Part shown: positions 1 to 9,936 of the stretch, in pieces
How positions within the stretch are numbered: the first letter of the stretch is position 1
Layout: the number at the start of each line of letters is the position of its first letter
Assembly (NCBI GenBank): GCA_030425645.1
Contig: JAUHZK010000006.1
Location: 186,001 to 250,000 of the forward strand
DNA length: 64,000 nucleotides
From: Gammaproteobacteria bacterium
GTDB lineage: Bacteria; Pseudomonadota; Gammaproteobacteria; JAPPPA01
Reading direction: 5' to 3'
Notes under the pieces: generated by a model
Databases searched by the model: none
The model's input: the letters and a program-made list of their open reading frames with translations, nothing else
What the model was told of the DNA's origin: nothing
Position numbers and translations under genes: made by a program

Positions 1-2501
1 CTTTGCAAGTCTTTGGCGTAGCCCATGTATTCCTCAGCGGTGGGTAGCTTACCGAGTACCGCAGCAACAGACGCTAGCTCAGCAGAAGCCAAGAATACGT
101 CAGCACCCTGACCTAGGCGGTTAGGGAAGTTACGGGTAGAGGTAGAAACCGCGGTGCTGTTAGGCGCGATACGTGCTTGGTTACCCATGCAGAGTGAGCA
201 GCCAGGCATTTCGGTGCGGGCACCGGCTTTACCGTAGATGTTGAAGTAACCTTCTTCCATCAACTGCTTCTCGTCCATCTTGGTAGGAGGAGAAACCCAT
301 AGGCGGGTGCTTAGCGCGTCGCCGTGAGCTTCTAGCAACTTACCAGCAGCGCGGAAGTGGCCAATGTTGGTCATGCAAGAACCGATGAATACTTCGTCGA
401 TGCCACGGCCAGCAACGTCAGACAAGGTTTTCGCGTCGTCTGGGTCGTTAGGGCAGCATAGGATTGGCTCTTTGATCTCGTTCATGTCGATCTCAATAAC
501 CGTGTGGTATTCAGCATCGGCATCAGCGCGCATCAGTTGTGGGTTGGCTAGCCATTCTTCCATTGAGTTGATACGACGGCTCATGGTACGAGCGTCGCCG
601 TAACCTTCAGACAGCATCCACTTCAACATGGTGATGTTTGATTTCAGGTACTCAGCAACCGAGTCTTCGCTCAAGGTGATGGTACAACCAGCAGCAGAGC
701 GCTCAGCAGAGGCGTCAGACAATTCGAAAGCTTGCTCAACGGTTAGGCCGTCGATGCCTTCAATTTCTAGTACGCGGCCAGAGAATACGTTCTTCTTGCC
801 TTCTTTCTCTACGGTTAGGTGGCCTTCTTTAATGGCTTGTAGAGGAATAGCGTGCACTAGGTCACGTAGGGTGATGCCAGGCTGCATTTCGCCTTTGAAG
901 CGAACCAATACAGACTCAGGCATATCCAGAGGCATAACGCCGGTGGCTGCAGCAAACGCTACAAGGCCAGAACCGGCTGGGAACGAAATACCCATTGGGA
1001 AACGGGTGTGCGAGTCACCACCAGTACCTACGGTATCTGGAAGCAACATACGGTTCAGCCAAGAGTGGATGATGCCGTCGCCTGGACGTAGTGAAACACC
1101 GCCACGACTCATGATGAAGTCAGGCAGGGTGTGTTGCATTTCAACGTCAACTGGCTTCGGATACGCCGCAGTGTGGCAGAAAGACTGCATTACTAGGTCG
1201 GCAGAGAAGCCTAGGCAAGCCAAGTCTTTAAGCTCGTCACGAGTCATTGGGCCAGTGGTGTCCTGAGAACCCACGGTGGTCATCTTAGGCTCGCAGTATT
1301 GGCCAGCGCGAACGCCTTCTACGCCGCAAGCTTTACCAACCATTTTCTGCGCAAGGGTGAAACCTTTGCCAGAATCGTCTGGTTGTACTGGGCTGCGGAA
1401 TAGGTCAGAAGCTTCTAGACCGAGTGCTTCACGAGCACGTGCAGTCAAACCACGACCGATGATTAGGTTGATACGGCCGCCAGCGCGAACTTCGTCTAGT
1501 AGCACGTCTGATTTCAGTTCGAACTCAGAAATGGTTTCGCCAGACTCGGTAGTTACCTTGCCTTCGAATGGGTAAACCACGGCAACGTCGCCCATGTTTA
1601 GGCCAGTTACGTCACATTCGAATGGTAGCGCGCCTGAATCTTCCATGGTGTTGTAGAAGATAGGAGCAATTTTGCCGCCGATGCAAACACCGCCGGTGCG
1701 CTTGTTAGGCACGTAAGGGATGTCGTCGCCAGTGAACCAAAGTACAGAGTTGGTCGCAGACTTACGAGAAGAACCGGTACCTACAACGTCACCAACGTAA
1801 GCTACTACATTACCTTTCGCTTTTAGCTCTTCAAGCTGAGAGATAGGGCCGATTTCGCCTGGCTTCTCAGGCTTGATGCCGTCGCGCTCGTTTTTCAACA
1901 TCGCGTTAGCGTGTAGAGGGATATCTGGACGGCTCCAAGCGTCTTGCGCTGGAGATAGGTCATCAGTGTTGGTTTCGCCGGTTACTTTGAACACGGTGAT
2001 TTTGATGCTTTCTGGTACGTCTGGGCGGTTGGTGAACCACTCGCCGTCAGCCCAGCTTTGTACAACAGCTTTCGCGTTGGCATTGCCAGCTTCTGCTTTC
2101 TCTTGCACATCGTGGAAGGCATCAAATACTAGGATGGTGCTTTTCAGTGCAGTTGCTGCAAGCTCGCCTAGGTCAGGGCAATCAAGAGCTTCAACTAGGG
2201 TTGCTACGTTGTAGCCGCCTTGCATGGTGCCAAGTAGCTCAATCGCACGCTTGTTGTCGATAAGAGGAGATTCAGCTTCGCCTTTCGCAATCGCGCTCAA
2301 GAAAGCCGCTTTAACGTAAGCCGCTTGGTCAACACCCGGTGGTACGCGGTTAGTGAAAAGATCAAGAATGAACTCTTCTTCGCCAGCTGGTGGGTTCTTT
2401 AGTAGCTCAACTAAGTCAGCGGTTTGCGCATCGTTAAGTGGCTTAGGTGGTACGCCTTGAGCGGCGCGTTCTTCAACGTGTTGGCGATAAGCTTCTAACA
2501 C
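1..2501 (-). CDS. acnB: aconitate hydratase B (3' end outside window)
   Basis: Bifunctional aconitase B / 2-methylisocitrate dehydratase of the TCA cycle, cytoplasmic, 4Fe-4S enzyme. Translating the minus strand gives an N-terminus [16 protein letters not shown], closely parallel to E. coli AcnB (MLEEYRKHVAERAAEG), and collinear similarity continues to [12 protein letters not shown] at the window edge. About 833 of roughly 865 residues are present; the C-terminal ~30 lie beyond base 1. I chose the GTG at 2499-2501 because it matches the family N-terminus and is preceded by a GAGGG Shine-Dalgarno; no ATG fits. A good sigma70 promoter lies upstream at 2597-2625. Identity is secure from the family alignment in memory; only the start codon is a judgement. 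Confidence 0.96.
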   Translation of the reverse strand, partial: MLEAYRQHVEERAAQGVPPKPLNDAQTADLVELLKNPPAGEEEFILDLFTNRVPPGVDQAAYVKAAFLSAIAKGEAESPLIDNKRAIELLGTMQGGYNVATLVEALDCPDLGELAATALKSTILVFDAFHDVQEKAEAGNANAKAVVQSWADGEWFTNRPDVPESIKITVFKVTGETNTDDLSPAQDAWSRPDIPLHANAMLKNERDGIKPEKPGEIGPISQLEELKAKGNVVAYVGDVVGTGSSRKSATNSVLWFTGDDIPYVPNKRTGGVCIGGKIAPIFYNTMEDSGALPFECDVTGLNMGDVAVVYPFEGKVTTESGETISEFELKSDVLLDEVRAGGRINLIIGRGLTARAREALGLEASDLFRSPVQPDDSGKGFTLAQKMVGKACGVEGVRAGQYCEPKMTTVGSQDTTGPMTRDELKDLACLGFSADLVMQSFCHTAAYPKPVDVEMQHTLPDFIMSRGGVSLRPGDGIIHSWLNRMLLPDTVGTGGDSHTRFPMGISFPAGSGLVAFAAATGVMPLDMPESVLVRFKGEMQPGITLRDLVHAIPLQAIKEGHLTVEKEGKKNVFSGRVLEIEGIDGLTVEQAFELSDASAERSAAGCTITLSEDSVAEYLKSNITMLKWMLSEGYGDARTMSRRINSMEEWLANPQLMRADADAEYHTVIEIDMNEIKEPILCCPNDPDDAKTLSDVAGRGIDEVFIGSCMTNIGHFRAAGKLLEAHGDALSTRLWVSPPTKMDEKQLMEEGYFNIYGKAGARTEMPGCSLCMGNQARIAPNSTAVSTSTRNFPNRLGQGADVFLASAELASVAAVLGKLPTAEEYMGYAKDLQ

Positions 2502-2596
2502 AGGTGTTTCCCTCTAGTATCGACACCGCTGAGCGGCGTGTATATATGGTGGGTGGGTTCTGGCGCGTCGCCAGTTCCCTTAAAATTAGCGCGCGA

Positions 2597-2625
2597 ATTA
2601 TAGCGGAAGCGGGCGCTGCTGTCAG
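2597..2625 (-). promoter_or_regulatory. sigma70 promoter of acnB
   Basis: On the minus strand, a -35 CTGACA (2620-2625) and a perfect -10 TATAAT (2597-2602) are separated by 17 bp, about 95 bp upstream of the acnB GTG. The -35 overlaps a GGCGCT/AGCGCC inverted repeat (2612-2629), which could be a weak hairpin at the end of mnmA. Confidence 0.75.
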
Positions 2626-2635
2626 CGCCTAGCGC

Positions 2636-3724
2636 TCAAGCAATAACGCCGCCGCCTAAGCAGTTGGCACCGTCGTAGAAGACAACCCATTGGCCCGGTG
2701 TAACGGCGCGTTGTGGTTCGTCGTAGGTGACGGTGGCGCTAGTGCCGTTGTCATGCACGACCACCTCACAGGCTTGGTCGGTTTGGCGGTAGCGGTTTTT
2801 GGATGTGCAACGGAAGCTGCGACTAGGCGCGGCACCGTTAACCCAGTGAATATCGATGGCTTCGAGTTCGGATTTGAATAGTGCTGGATGGTTAGTTCCT
2901 TGCACCGCATACAGCACATTGCGATCGAGATCTTTGCCGCAGACAAACCAAGGCTCTTCCGACTCGTATTGCTTAAGGCCGCCAATGCCTAGGCCCTTGC
3001 GCTGGCCGATGGTGTGATACATGAGGCCGCGATGCTGACCGATGACGTCGCCGTCTAGGGTATGAATTTCCCCCGGCTTCGCCGGTAGGTACTTTTCTAG
3101 GAACTCGACAAAATCACGCTCACCAATAAAGCAGATACCGGTGCTGTCTTTGCGGTCAAAGTTGTGTAAGCCGGCATCTTCGGCAATCTGGCGCACTTCT
3201 GGCTTGGGAATATGGCCAATAGGGAATAGGGTGCGACTCAGTTCTTTTTGGCCAATCGCCTGTAAGAAGTAGGTTTGGTCTTTGTTATGGTCGACGCCTT
3301 TGTGCATTTCAAAGGCACCATTTTGGTTCTCGATGACCTGTGCGTAATGCCCGGTGGCAATTTTGTCAGCGCCGAGGCGCACGGCGTAGTCCAAAAAGGC
3401 TTTGAACTTTACTTCGCGGTTACAAAGTACGTCGGGATTGGGTGTGCGTCCGGCTTTGTGTTCTTCCAGAAAGTATTCGAACACGCGGTCTTTATATTCT
3501 TTAGCGAAGTTAGCCTTATGCAGCGGGATGCCTAAATATTCGGCTACGCGGCGTGCGTCTTGATAGTCCTGCGCTGAGGTGCAGTAGGCGTCATCCTCGT
3601 CCCAGTTATCCATAAACAGGCCTTCGACCTGATAACCGGATTCGATTAATAAATGGGCGGCGACTGAGGAGTCGACGCCGCCAGACATGCCGACAATAAC
3701 GCGGCTGTTACTCGCTGAATTCAT
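2636..3724 (-). CDS. mnmA: tRNA-specific 2-thiouridylase MnmA
   Basis: Catalyses ATP-dependent 2-thiolation of U34 in tRNA-Lys, -Glu and -Gln, receiving sulfur through the Tus relay. 362 aa, the family length (E. coli about 368). Visible: the N-terminal PP-loop [10 protein letters not shown] (about residues 14-23), the catalytic Cys in [12 protein letters not shown] (about 102), the second catalytic Cys in TGICFIGER (about 199), and the C-terminal beta-barrel. The ATG lies only 5 bp after the gspN stop, so it is probably translated by read-through from the gsp operon; no strong Shine-Dalgarno of its own is seen. Downstream it is followed by the independent acnB promoter. Confidence 0.96.
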   Translation of the reverse strand: MNSASNSRVIVGMSGGVDSSVAAHLLIESGYQVEGLFMDNWDEDDAYCTSAQDYQDARRVAEYLGIPLHKANFAKEYKDRVFEYFLEEHKAGRTPNPDVLCNREVKFKAFLDYAVRLGADKIATGHYAQVIENQNGAFEMHKGVDHNKDQTYFLQAIGQKELSRTLFPIGHIPKPEVRQIAEDAGLHNFDRKDSTGICFIGERDFVEFLEKYLPAKPGEIHTLDGDVIGQHRGLMYHTIGQRKGLGIGGLKQYESEEPWFVCGKDLDRNVLYAVQGTNHPALFKSELEAIDIHWVNGAAPSRSFRCTSKNRYRQTDQACEVVVHDNGTSATVTYDEPQRAVTPGQWVVFYDGANCLGGGVIA

Positions 3725-3729
3725 TGGCT

Positions 3730-4500
3730 TTAGCGTGGCAGTTTGCCTTGGTAACTGATGCGGATAGCACCGTTGGTTTGGCGTTTGCCGCTGGCCGCCA
3801 GCATGGTGCGTAACACCACCGGGAGCTGGTCGCTAAGTTGTAGGTCTGCGGTGACTTGATACTGACCCTCGGGGTTTAGCGTGGCTAGGCCTTGCAATGT
3901 AATCCACTCGCTGTCTGAGCTTAGCGTTGCTTCGATCACATCATCGATGGTGTCGATATCGGCAATAATAGTGCCCAACGGCCAGTTTTGTTTGTCTTTA
4001 AACTGGATATCGGCAAGGGCAACTTGCCCCTTGGCTAGGGTAGGCCACTGCGCTTGTAGCGTTAAGCGTTCGAGCTTGGCGACGACATCGGCTGACAGCG
4101 GCACAGCGCTGGCGATTGCCGGTAAAGGTAAGTCTGCCAAGGGCAGAATAGCGTTAAGGTCTTGTATGTCCACACTGCCAGGCTTATTGAGTTGCAACCA
4201 GGCAATATGCGCTTGAGCATCAAATTGGCCATTGTCACTTTGCCCGGTGACGTTGACGCCGGGCCCGTTAACAAGGCTAGCCAAGGCGCGATAATCCCAG
4301 TTAATGTTGCTTAAGCGCATTTGCGGATGTTGCAGTGTGTCTATTCGGCCATTCCAAAGACTGCCACTGATACCACTAGCGACGGCCGGGTGAAAACTCG
4401 GCGAGGCATAGCTGACGACGTGCTTAGCTGGTGTCCGTAATAGCACCATGATTAGCAGTAGGCCAACGATAAGCAGGCCACGAAGAATCCATTTTTTCAT
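3730..4500 (-). CDS. gspN: type II secretion system protein N
   Basis: Accessory inner-membrane component of the type II secretion system (T2SS). 256 aa with a single N-terminal membrane anchor (residues ~5-22) and a periplasmic beta-rich domain, the GspN layout. Identification rests on its size, topology and position at the end of gspG-M, plus family-like phrases such as [12 protein letters not shown]. It starts 5 bp after gspM and ends 5 bp before mnmA, so it is in the middle of a continuous minus-strand operon. Confidence 0.85.
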   Translation of the reverse strand: MKKWILRGLLIVGLLLIMVLLRTPAKHVVSYASPSFHPAVASGISGSLWNGRIDTLQHPQMRLSNINWDYRALASLVNGPGVNVTGQSDNGQFDAQAHIAWLQLNKPGSVDIQDLNAILPLADLPLPAIASAVPLSADVVAKLERLTLQAQWPTLAKGQVALADIQFKDKQNWPLGTIIADIDTIDDVIEATLSSDSEWITLQGLATLNPEGQYQVTADLQLSDQLPVVLRTMLAASGKRQTNGAIRISYQGKLPR

Positions 4501-4505
4501 TGCAA

Positions 4506-5030
4506 TTAGGAGGCTCTTGTTAGCGTGATACGCGCATTGACAAGTCCGTTGTTTGCGTCGCTATTGATGGGGGTAATGCCGGCCACTGTAATTACTAGGC
4601 CTTGATTTTCCATCTGCGCGAACCAGCGTAGGAGGGTCTCAAACTTGGCTTTGTCGAGCCATATTTTTACATTGTTTTGGTCGTCTGGCTGAATTCGTTG
4701 CAAGGCACTTGCCAAACCAAGCTGACGCAAGCTGCTGTCGGCAATGCTTAACAAAGAACCGTTCGAGGCGGCGACATTAGCACCGCCCTGAGCCTGAATC
4801 TGTTGGGACGCTGTTCGCATCCAGTTGAGCGTTTGTTGATCATTGTCATTACGCTGCTGGTAGCGGGCAATGTCTTGTTGCAGCGGTTGCTGCACTAGGT
4901 TGTACCAAGCGCCGATAAATACAACGATAGCGCCGATCAATATGAGCCAGCGTTCGCGCGGTTCTCGCGCCATAAACCAGTCGCGTAGGGGAGTAAGCAG
5001 CGGGCTTAGTGATTGCTTAATGGTGTTCAA
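4506..5030 (-). CDS. gspM: type II secretion system protein M
   Basis: Inner-membrane platform protein that pairs with GspL in the T2SS. 174 aa: short cytoplasmic N-terminus, one membrane helix (about residues 29-46), a coiled-coil-like stretch and a ferredoxin-like periplasmic domain. The segment PLRDWFMAREPRERW before the helix is typical of GspM. It lies 12 bp downstream of gspL and 5 bp upstream of gspN. Confidence 0.9.
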   Translation of the reverse strand: MNTIKQSLSPLLTPLRDWFMAREPRERWLILIGAIVVFIGAWYNLVQQPLQQDIARYQQRNDNDQQTLNWMRTASQQIQAQGGANVAASNGSLLSIADSSLRQLGLASALQRIQPDDQNNVKIWLDKAKFETLLRWFAQMENQGLVITVAGITPINSDANNGLVNARITLTRAS

Positions 5031-5042
5031 TGTGGGCGACCT

Positions 5043-6176
5043 TTAGCTAGCGGCTGGGCGAATGGTGACACGTAACTGCACCGTGTCGGTGTCTGCTCGT
5101 ACTGAGCCAACTTCGGCACGGTAGCCGGGTAATTGGCTCATGGCTGTGCGGACTTGATCAACGGTGCTGATTTGGCTGGCTTGCAGATTCAGTACCAAGC
5201 TGCTGCCACGTTGATCAAGGCTTTTTAATTTGGCGTCGGGTATCGCTTGCAGGGGTTTGGTGGCTGTTTCCAGTGCTAGCAAGAAACCGCTCTGCGTTGC
5301 ACCTTGGTTACCCCTCAGCGCCTGTTCCATTTGGGTGCGAGGTTTGACCATTTTTGCGCCCGGCAGTGCTTGTTTGAATACCGATGCAATTTCTTCTTTA
5401 AGGCGCTGGTTTTCGCGTTTTAGTTCACTTACATGGAGGCTGGTGGCCGCCGTCCACATAAGCGCGGTAACGACAGCGGCTAGCGCTGGTAGGCGCCATG
5501 GGCGTAACCGCGCAACGATCGCCTCGCCTTGAGCTAGCGGGCCTTGTCTGAGATTGAGGCTATGCTCTGCATGCCATTCAGCGCTCAGGGCGTCTAAGGC
5601 GGCAAGCGGACCATCGCTAGTTAACCAGTGGCTTTCGTTGCTGAGGATCGCCTCTGCAGCCATGCTGGGTAGCGCGCAGGCGCTGTCTTGGTTCTTAAGC
5701 AGAATTCGGTCACCAAGCTTGGCGCTTAGCTCAGGTTGTTCGGTGGACGTTGGTAGCAAGCTGGCATCGGGGGTAATGCTGTCGACGTCCAGTTGTTGCT
5801 CTTCCAACGATTGTAGTAGCTGTTCAAGTGGTTCTTGCTTGCTGGCAGCAACTAGATATTTACCGTCGGCTCCGGCCTCCGGCGCAATGGCGTAGTGTAA
5901 TTGGCTACTGTCTTCGGCTAGTTGGTCTTCGAGAATCCACGGTGCTGCCTTGCGCCAAGCGTTAAGGTTCTTGCGGCCGGGGAACTGCGCGGTGGTGCAT
6001 AAGCAGTATTCGCTGCCCAGAATAACGACCACGCGGTTGTTTTTGGCGATATGGGCAGGTGGCCAACCGGGCTGTTGGCTTTCTACCTGGCTGCTGCTAC
6101 CGGTATTGTCCCTTAGGAGCCAACCGGCGGGTTCGGCGCCAAGCTGGGTGATGTATATAAACAGTGTCTTACGCAC
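5043..6176 (-). CDS. gspL: type II secretion system protein L
   Basis: Links the cytoplasmic ATPase GspE to the inner-membrane platform of the T2SS. 377 aa: an actin-like cytoplasmic domain (about 1-230), one membrane helix (about 232-250) and a periplasmic ferredoxin-like domain. The segment AWRKAAPWILEDQLAED near residue 75-90 matches the family. gspE, its partner, is not in this window, so the full machine must be encoded at more than one locus. 20 bp separate it from gspK. Confidence 0.93.
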   Translation of the reverse strand: MRKTLFIYITQLGAEPAGWLLRDNTGSSSQVESQQPGWPPAHIAKNNRVVVILGSEYCLCTTAQFPGRKNLNAWRKAAPWILEDQLAEDSSQLHYAIAPEAGADGKYLVAASKQEPLEQLLQSLEEQQLDVDSITPDASLLPTSTEQPELSAKLGDRILLKNQDSACALPSMAAEAILSNESHWLTSDGPLAALDALSAEWHAEHSLNLRQGPLAQGEAIVARLRPWRLPALAAVVTALMWTAATSLHVSELKRENQRLKEEIASVFKQALPGAKMVKPRTQMEQALRGNQGATQSGFLLALETATKPLQAIPDAKLKSLDQRGSSLVLNLQASQISTVDQVRTAMSQLPGYRAEVGSVRADTDTVQLRVTIRPAAS

Positions 6177-6196
6177 GATATCGATTTCAATTGTTA

Positions 6197-7129
6197 TTAG
6201 AAGTTTAGTCGGCTACGAGCAACGATTTTGGCGCCGTTTGCATCTCGTTTGATGAGACTCATTTGGGTTACCTTGGTATCTGCAATAGTGGCTGACGCAG
6301 AGGCTAAAAACCACTCGCTTTGAGTTGTAATGGCTACATCAAATACCAGTCCGGCCGTGGCTGGATCTTGTAAAAAGTCGTTAGTGGTTTCAAAACCGGA
6401 GCCGCCTTGAAGCTTAGCATACAGGCCGCTCATGTCGGCAGGGGTGGTGCCCTGGGTAGCAAGTGCGGCTAATAGCTCAGCAGAGGCCATATTGACGTTC
6501 ACGGCGGTGTCGGTTTGCGGCAGCGCGCATAAGGCTTTAGTTAAGGCCTCGATATTGCTTGAGTCGACTCCTTTAATGAGGCGTAGCTCGGTCAGGCTAG
6601 CCATCAAGGTGTCTGCGCTGCGATAAGCGGGACTCAGGTTGAAGTAATAGTTGTCTTCTGCGCCATCTGGAATGCCGGCGTTCTGATCGTTGTCTATCCA
6701 ATCCTGTAGCGCCTGTGCCAGCGCGACATCAAGGTTGAGAAAACCCAGTAAGCGCTCTAGCACGGCTAAGTGTTTGCCAGCATTGTTGCCGACAAGATTA
6801 TTAACGTTAAAGCAGCCTTGGCGGTCGTGTATTTGGCCGCTTAAAAAGCCTTCTTCGATGGGAAGGTTGACCTGCTGCAACCAGGCTTCGCCCGGATGAT
6901 CATATTTGTTGTTATCGGCATCTTTGCGCAGCACCACGCTAACAAATGCTTCGGCTCCCATGCCGTAACGCCAGGCTTGGTCGCCGTTAAGAATGTTGCT
7001 AGTGCGGCGAATATCTCGCTCGTGACGGCTGCTCATAGAGATTGCAGCAATGCTGGCAAGCGCCACTATAAGAATAGCGATAATCATCGCTACGCCGCCT
7101 TGTTTGTGGGGTAGATTGCCGGCTATCAT
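6197..7129 (-). CDS. gspK: type II secretion system minor pseudopilin K
   Basis: Tip pseudopilin of the T2SS pseudopilus. 310 aa, consistent with GspK being the largest minor pseudopilin. The N-terminus has a prepilin peptidase site (KQGG then VAMIIAILIV) and, as usual for GspK, lacks the Glu at position +5 found in the other pseudopilins. The body has the helical insertion typical of the family. The start codon overlaps the gspJ stop by 1 bp, implying translational coupling. Confidence 0.95.
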   Translation of the reverse strand: MIAGNLPHKQGGVAMIIAILIVALASIAAISMSSRHERDIRRTSNILNGDQAWRYGMGAEAFVSVVLRKDADNNKYDHPGEAWLQQVNLPIEEGFLSGQIHDRQGCFNVNNLVGNNAGKHLAVLERLLGFLNLDVALAQALQDWIDNDQNAGIPDGAEDNYYFNLSPAYRSADTLMASLTELRLIKGVDSSNIEALTKALCALPQTDTAVNVNMASAELLAALATQGTTPADMSGLYAKLQGGSGFETTNDFLQDPATAGLVFDVAITTQSEWFLASASATIADTKVTQMSLIKRDANGAKIVARSRLNF

Positions 7130-7749
7130 CAGAATATTCCGTGAAACAGGCGTTTCACTTCGCCCCAGTCTTGTAACTCTAGCGTTACCTCAACCGCATT
7201 GGGGAGTAGTGTGGGGCTAGCCGCTGTACCGCTATTGAGGTTGAGTGGCGGCCATTGGTTATGCCATTCGAGGCTGCTATCGAGAAAGCGAAATTGCAGG
7301 CGTGCGACGTTCTCTAAAATTTCGGACACAAACGGTTCGCTATCCGGGGCCTGGTCCAGTACCGGCCACTGAAAACGAACGAGTTTGTTATCGCGGACAC
7401 CGTAGGCCACCCGCATCAGGCTGCTGCCTTGTGTTTTTAGGTAGGTTTGACCGCCGCCACGAGTCCACTCAAGTAGCCGGTAGGGTTCGTCGGCAATGCT
7501 AATCATGGCGCCTTGTGAGGTGCCGTAGAGGTCGCGGATAGGGCGCGGGCGCATTTGCTCAACGTCCGCTTGCAGCAGCAACATCGACTTTTGCAGGCTG
7601 CTGAGTCGGTTCATCTGGGTGCTGGTGCTGCGGTCGGTGTTAAGAACGTAGTCGAGCCCGCCGTAGGCCATCACCGAAATAACGGCAAAAATCGCGAGCG
7701 ATACCAACAGCTCGATTAGGGTGAAACCGTTTTCTTTGTTCGCCAGCAT
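7129..7749 (-). CDS. gspJ: type II secretion system minor pseudopilin J
   Basis: Minor pseudopilin of the T2SS tip complex (with GspI and GspK). 206 aa with a class III prepilin signal: short basic leader, cleavage before FTLIELLVSLAIFA, Glu at +5. It overlaps gspI by 1 bp and gspK by 1 bp. Confidence 0.95.
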   Translation of the reverse strand: MLANKENGFTLIELLVSLAIFAVISVMAYGGLDYVLNTDRSTSTQMNRLSSLQKSMLLLQADVEQMRPRPIRDLYGTSQGAMISIADEPYRLLEWTRGGGQTYLKTQGSSLMRVAYGVRDNKLVRFQWPVLDQAPDSEPFVSEILENVARLQFRFLDSSLEWHNQWPPLNLNSGTAASPTLLPNAVEVTLELQDWGEVKRLFHGIF

Positions 7750-8126
7750 TAGGGTTTGCCTATATAGCCAGTTAGCGATGTCAGGCTTGTGTCTTCGCTA
7801 CTAGGTGCGTAGACATCAATGTCTATGCGACGCATCGTGCTTTCAGGGGTGTTGTTAACCGTGTATTCCCAACGCCATAGTTGGCCGACCATAAAGGTTT
7901 CGCCGTTGCTGCTGCCGGTGTTTGGCCACTGTTTGGTGACCTGGATCTCGCTGAGCTTATTCATGGCAACCCAATGAGCAATGGTTTTCTCTTTCAGGTG
8001 GGCAGCGTCATAAGTGTAATTACTGGTTGTTTGCACAATGGCCGACAACGGCAGGGCAATAAAGACCAACGCAACCAAAATTTCTAGCAGCGTAAAGCCG
8101 CGTGTTTTTGTCGCCGGGTGTTTCAT
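7749..8126 (-). CDS. gspI: type II secretion system minor pseudopilin I
   Basis: Minor pseudopilin that nucleates the pseudopilus tip with GspJ and GspK. 125 aa, the family size. Prepilin motif RGFTLLEILVALVFIA near residue 10, and the diagnostic MNKLSEIQ segment. Its start overlaps the gspH stop by 4 bp (ATGA), so the two are translationally coupled. Confidence 0.95.
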   Translation of the reverse strand: MKHPATKTRGFTLLEILVALVFIALPLSAIVQTTSNYTYDAAHLKEKTIAHWVAMNKLSEIQVTKQWPNTGSSNGETFMVGQLWRWEYTVNNTPESTMRRIDIDVYAPSSEDTSLTSLTGYIGKP

Positions 8127-8743
8127 TGAACCACCTCGCTGGCTATTTTTAAGGTGCCAACAATGTCGCCATTAATAGACCACCGTAACTGGCTTTCAGG
8201 GTGGGCTAGGGTCGCTTCGAAAGCACTGGCTTCGCCGCTAGAAAACAACACGATCGGCGGTAGGTTTAGGCGAAAGTCCGGCGCTGTTGGTGTTGTGCCG
8301 CTGCTGTTGTCGGCCGCAGCCGGTTTGACGGTTGGGAAGCCATTAGCGGGAACCTGCTCTAGGGCGACGGGCTGACCTAGTAGTGACAAGCTGATTTCTA
8401 GATCGTCTATGGTTAGGTGTGCTTTAAAGTTGTCGTCGCCTACCAGCGGTAGCCAGCCGCTGTCAGGGCTCCAGCTCCAAAAGCGGTAGCCGTTTTGCCA
8501 CAACGCTATGCCAAACTCGCGCGACTGCACCAAGGCCTCATCTTGAAGTAATGAAATTTGAGCAGCCAGTTTGCGCGTTTCTCGTTCAACTTTCTGTGCG
8601 GGGTCTTCGCCTTGGATACTCAATGTGGTCAAGGTAGCAATAACGCCAACCACAATGACCACGATCAGAATTTCGAGCAAGGTAAAGCCTTGCTGCGGCG
8701 ATTGAGAACATAGCCGTCTGTTATTGGCTATCGAATAGCGCAT
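8123..8743 (-). CDS. gspH: type II secretion system minor pseudopilin H
   Basis: Minor pseudopilin of the T2SS. 206 aa with prepilin motif QGFTLLEILIVVIVVG after a ~19-residue leader, which is longer than those of its neighbours. The body LAAQISLLQDEALVQSREFGIALW is characteristic of GspH. It follows gspG by 11 bp. Confidence 0.93.
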   Translation of the reverse strand: MRYSIANNRRLCSQSPQQGFTLLEILIVVIVVGVIATLTTLSIQGEDPAQKVERETRKLAAQISLLQDEALVQSREFGIALWQNGYRFWSWSPDSGWLPLVGDDNFKAHLTIDDLEISLSLLGQPVALEQVPANGFPTVKPAAADNSSGTTPTAPDFRLNLPPIVLFSSGEASAFEATLAHPESQLRWSINGDIVGTLKIASEVVQ

Positions 8744-8754
8744 GACGGTGCTGA

Positions 8755-9198
8755 CTAGTTTTTATCCCAGCTAGTTACGTCTTGGTTTTCGTCTTCGCCG
8801 CCTTCAACGCCGTCAGCGCCGTAGGTCCAGATATCAAAAGGTCCGTTTTCGCCGGGGCTTAGGTATTGGTAAGGATTGCCCCAAGGGTCATTGGGTAAAT
8901 TGCTGACATAACCGCCTTTACGCCAATTTTTCGGTTCAGGTTCGCCGCTAGGTTTGCTTGCTAGGGCCTCTAGGCCTTGCTCGGTGCTAGGAAAACGAAA
9001 GTTATCGAGTTTGTAGTTGTTTAAGGCTCCCGCTAGGGTGCGAACATCGCTTTTAGCTTTGATGGTGCGCGCTTCGCCAGCTCTGCCGGTCAAGTTAGGC
9101 ACAACAGCGGCCGCCAAAATTCCCAAAATAACGACCACAATCATGACTTCGATTAGGGTGAAACCAGCTTGTTTACGGCTAGGGCGTTGTCGGCGCAT
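8755..9198 (-). CDS. gspG: type II secretion system major pseudopilin G
   Basis: Major subunit of the T2SS pseudopilus. 147 aa. The leader MRRQRPSRKQAG is followed by the prepilin site FTLIEVMIVVVILG, and the C-terminus has the family's Ca-binding region (DIWTYGADGVEGGE). Start supported by a strong AAGGAGA upstream. It is the first gene of the minus-strand operon gspG-H-I-J-K-L-M-N-mnmA; gspC, D, E and F, which normally precede it, are absent and replaced by a divergent rhomboid gene. Confidence 0.97.
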   Translation of the reverse strand: MRRQRPSRKQAGFTLIEVMIVVVILGILAAAVVPNLTGRAGEARTIKAKSDVRTLAGALNNYKLDNFRFPSTEQGLEALASKPSGEPEPKNWRKGGYVSNLPNDPWGNPYQYLSPGENGPFDIWTYGADGVEGGEDENQDVTSWDKN

Positions 9199-9290
9199 AG
9201 ATGTCTCCTTATTTAGGTGGCGCGGTGTGATTAGGTGATTTTTCTCTAACCTAATCCACGATGTTTGTAGCTGGCGGTTAATATACCGGA

Positions 9291-9908
9291 ATGAAACTGA
9301 GCCGCGCAGCCAAAATTAAAGCCAATTTGGTCCAACCAGCAGGGATTTGGATGCTGGCAGTGATGGCTATGGTGGCGCTGACCTTGTTGTGTCAAACCAT
9401 CGCGCCGAACGCGGTTGATGCCTTACGTTGGCAATCTGATGCGCTCAGTGGGCAGTACTGGAGACTGTGGACGGGGCATTTTGTTCACCTAGGTTTTATA
9501 CATGGGCTCTTGAACCTATTGGCCTGCTTGTTGATCTGGCTAATATTTGTGGCCGACTGGCGTCGCATTGATGGGTTTTTAATGTTTGCTAGCTTGCCGT
9601 TGACCGGTATTTTGCTAGCAGGGTCTGAGCTTGACTGGTATGTCGGCCTGTCTGGAGTCTTGCATGGCTGGTTTTTGCTTGGGGCAGTGAGGGTTTGGCC
9701 GCAGCAAAAAGTATTTGCTGGGTTATTGTTGCTAGGTCTTGCCGCCAAGCTCTACTGGGAGCCACAAAATCCGGCTGCGGCAATCGAGATGCAATGGATT
9801 GGTGGTCCAATCGCCTATGTATCGCATCAAGTTGGCGCATTAGCCATGCTTGTTTTGCTGTTATTACAGTTTGCAGGCGCTCAGCTGTGGGATAGAGTAC
9901 GCCGCTAA
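9291..9908 (+). CDS. rrtA: rhomboid family serine protease, rhombosortase-like
   Basis: Intramembrane serine protease of the rhomboid fold. 205 aa, about six membrane helices. The catalytic Ser is S121 in GLSGVLHG and the catalytic His H179 in YVSHQVGA; the oxyanion-side HGLLN (71-75) is also present. Size and motifs resemble rhombosortase (TIGR03902), the enzyme known to process GlyGly-CTERM proteins that reach the surface through the T2SS. Its divergent position next to gspG supports that assignment, but generic rhomboids have similar motifs, so the subfamily is an inference. No GlyGly-CTERM substrate is visible here. Confidence 0.8.
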   Translation: MKLSRAAKIKANLVQPAGIWMLAVMAMVALTLLCQTIAPNAVDALRWQSDALSGQYWRLWTGHFVHLGFIHGLLNLLACLLIWLIFVADWRRIDGFLMFASLPLTGILLAGSELDWYVGLSGVLHGWFLLGAVRVWPQQKVFAGLLLLGLAAKLYWEPQNPAAAIEMQWIGGPIAYVSHQVGALAMLVLLLLQFAGAQLWDRVRR

Positions 9909-9936
9909 TTTTCTACAGCATTGTGTCGACCTTTTT

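Noticed and set aside
364-2632. Several plus-strand ORFs in the first 2.6 kb
   Set aside because: They are antisense shadows of acnB, whose minus-strand translation matches AcnB throughout.
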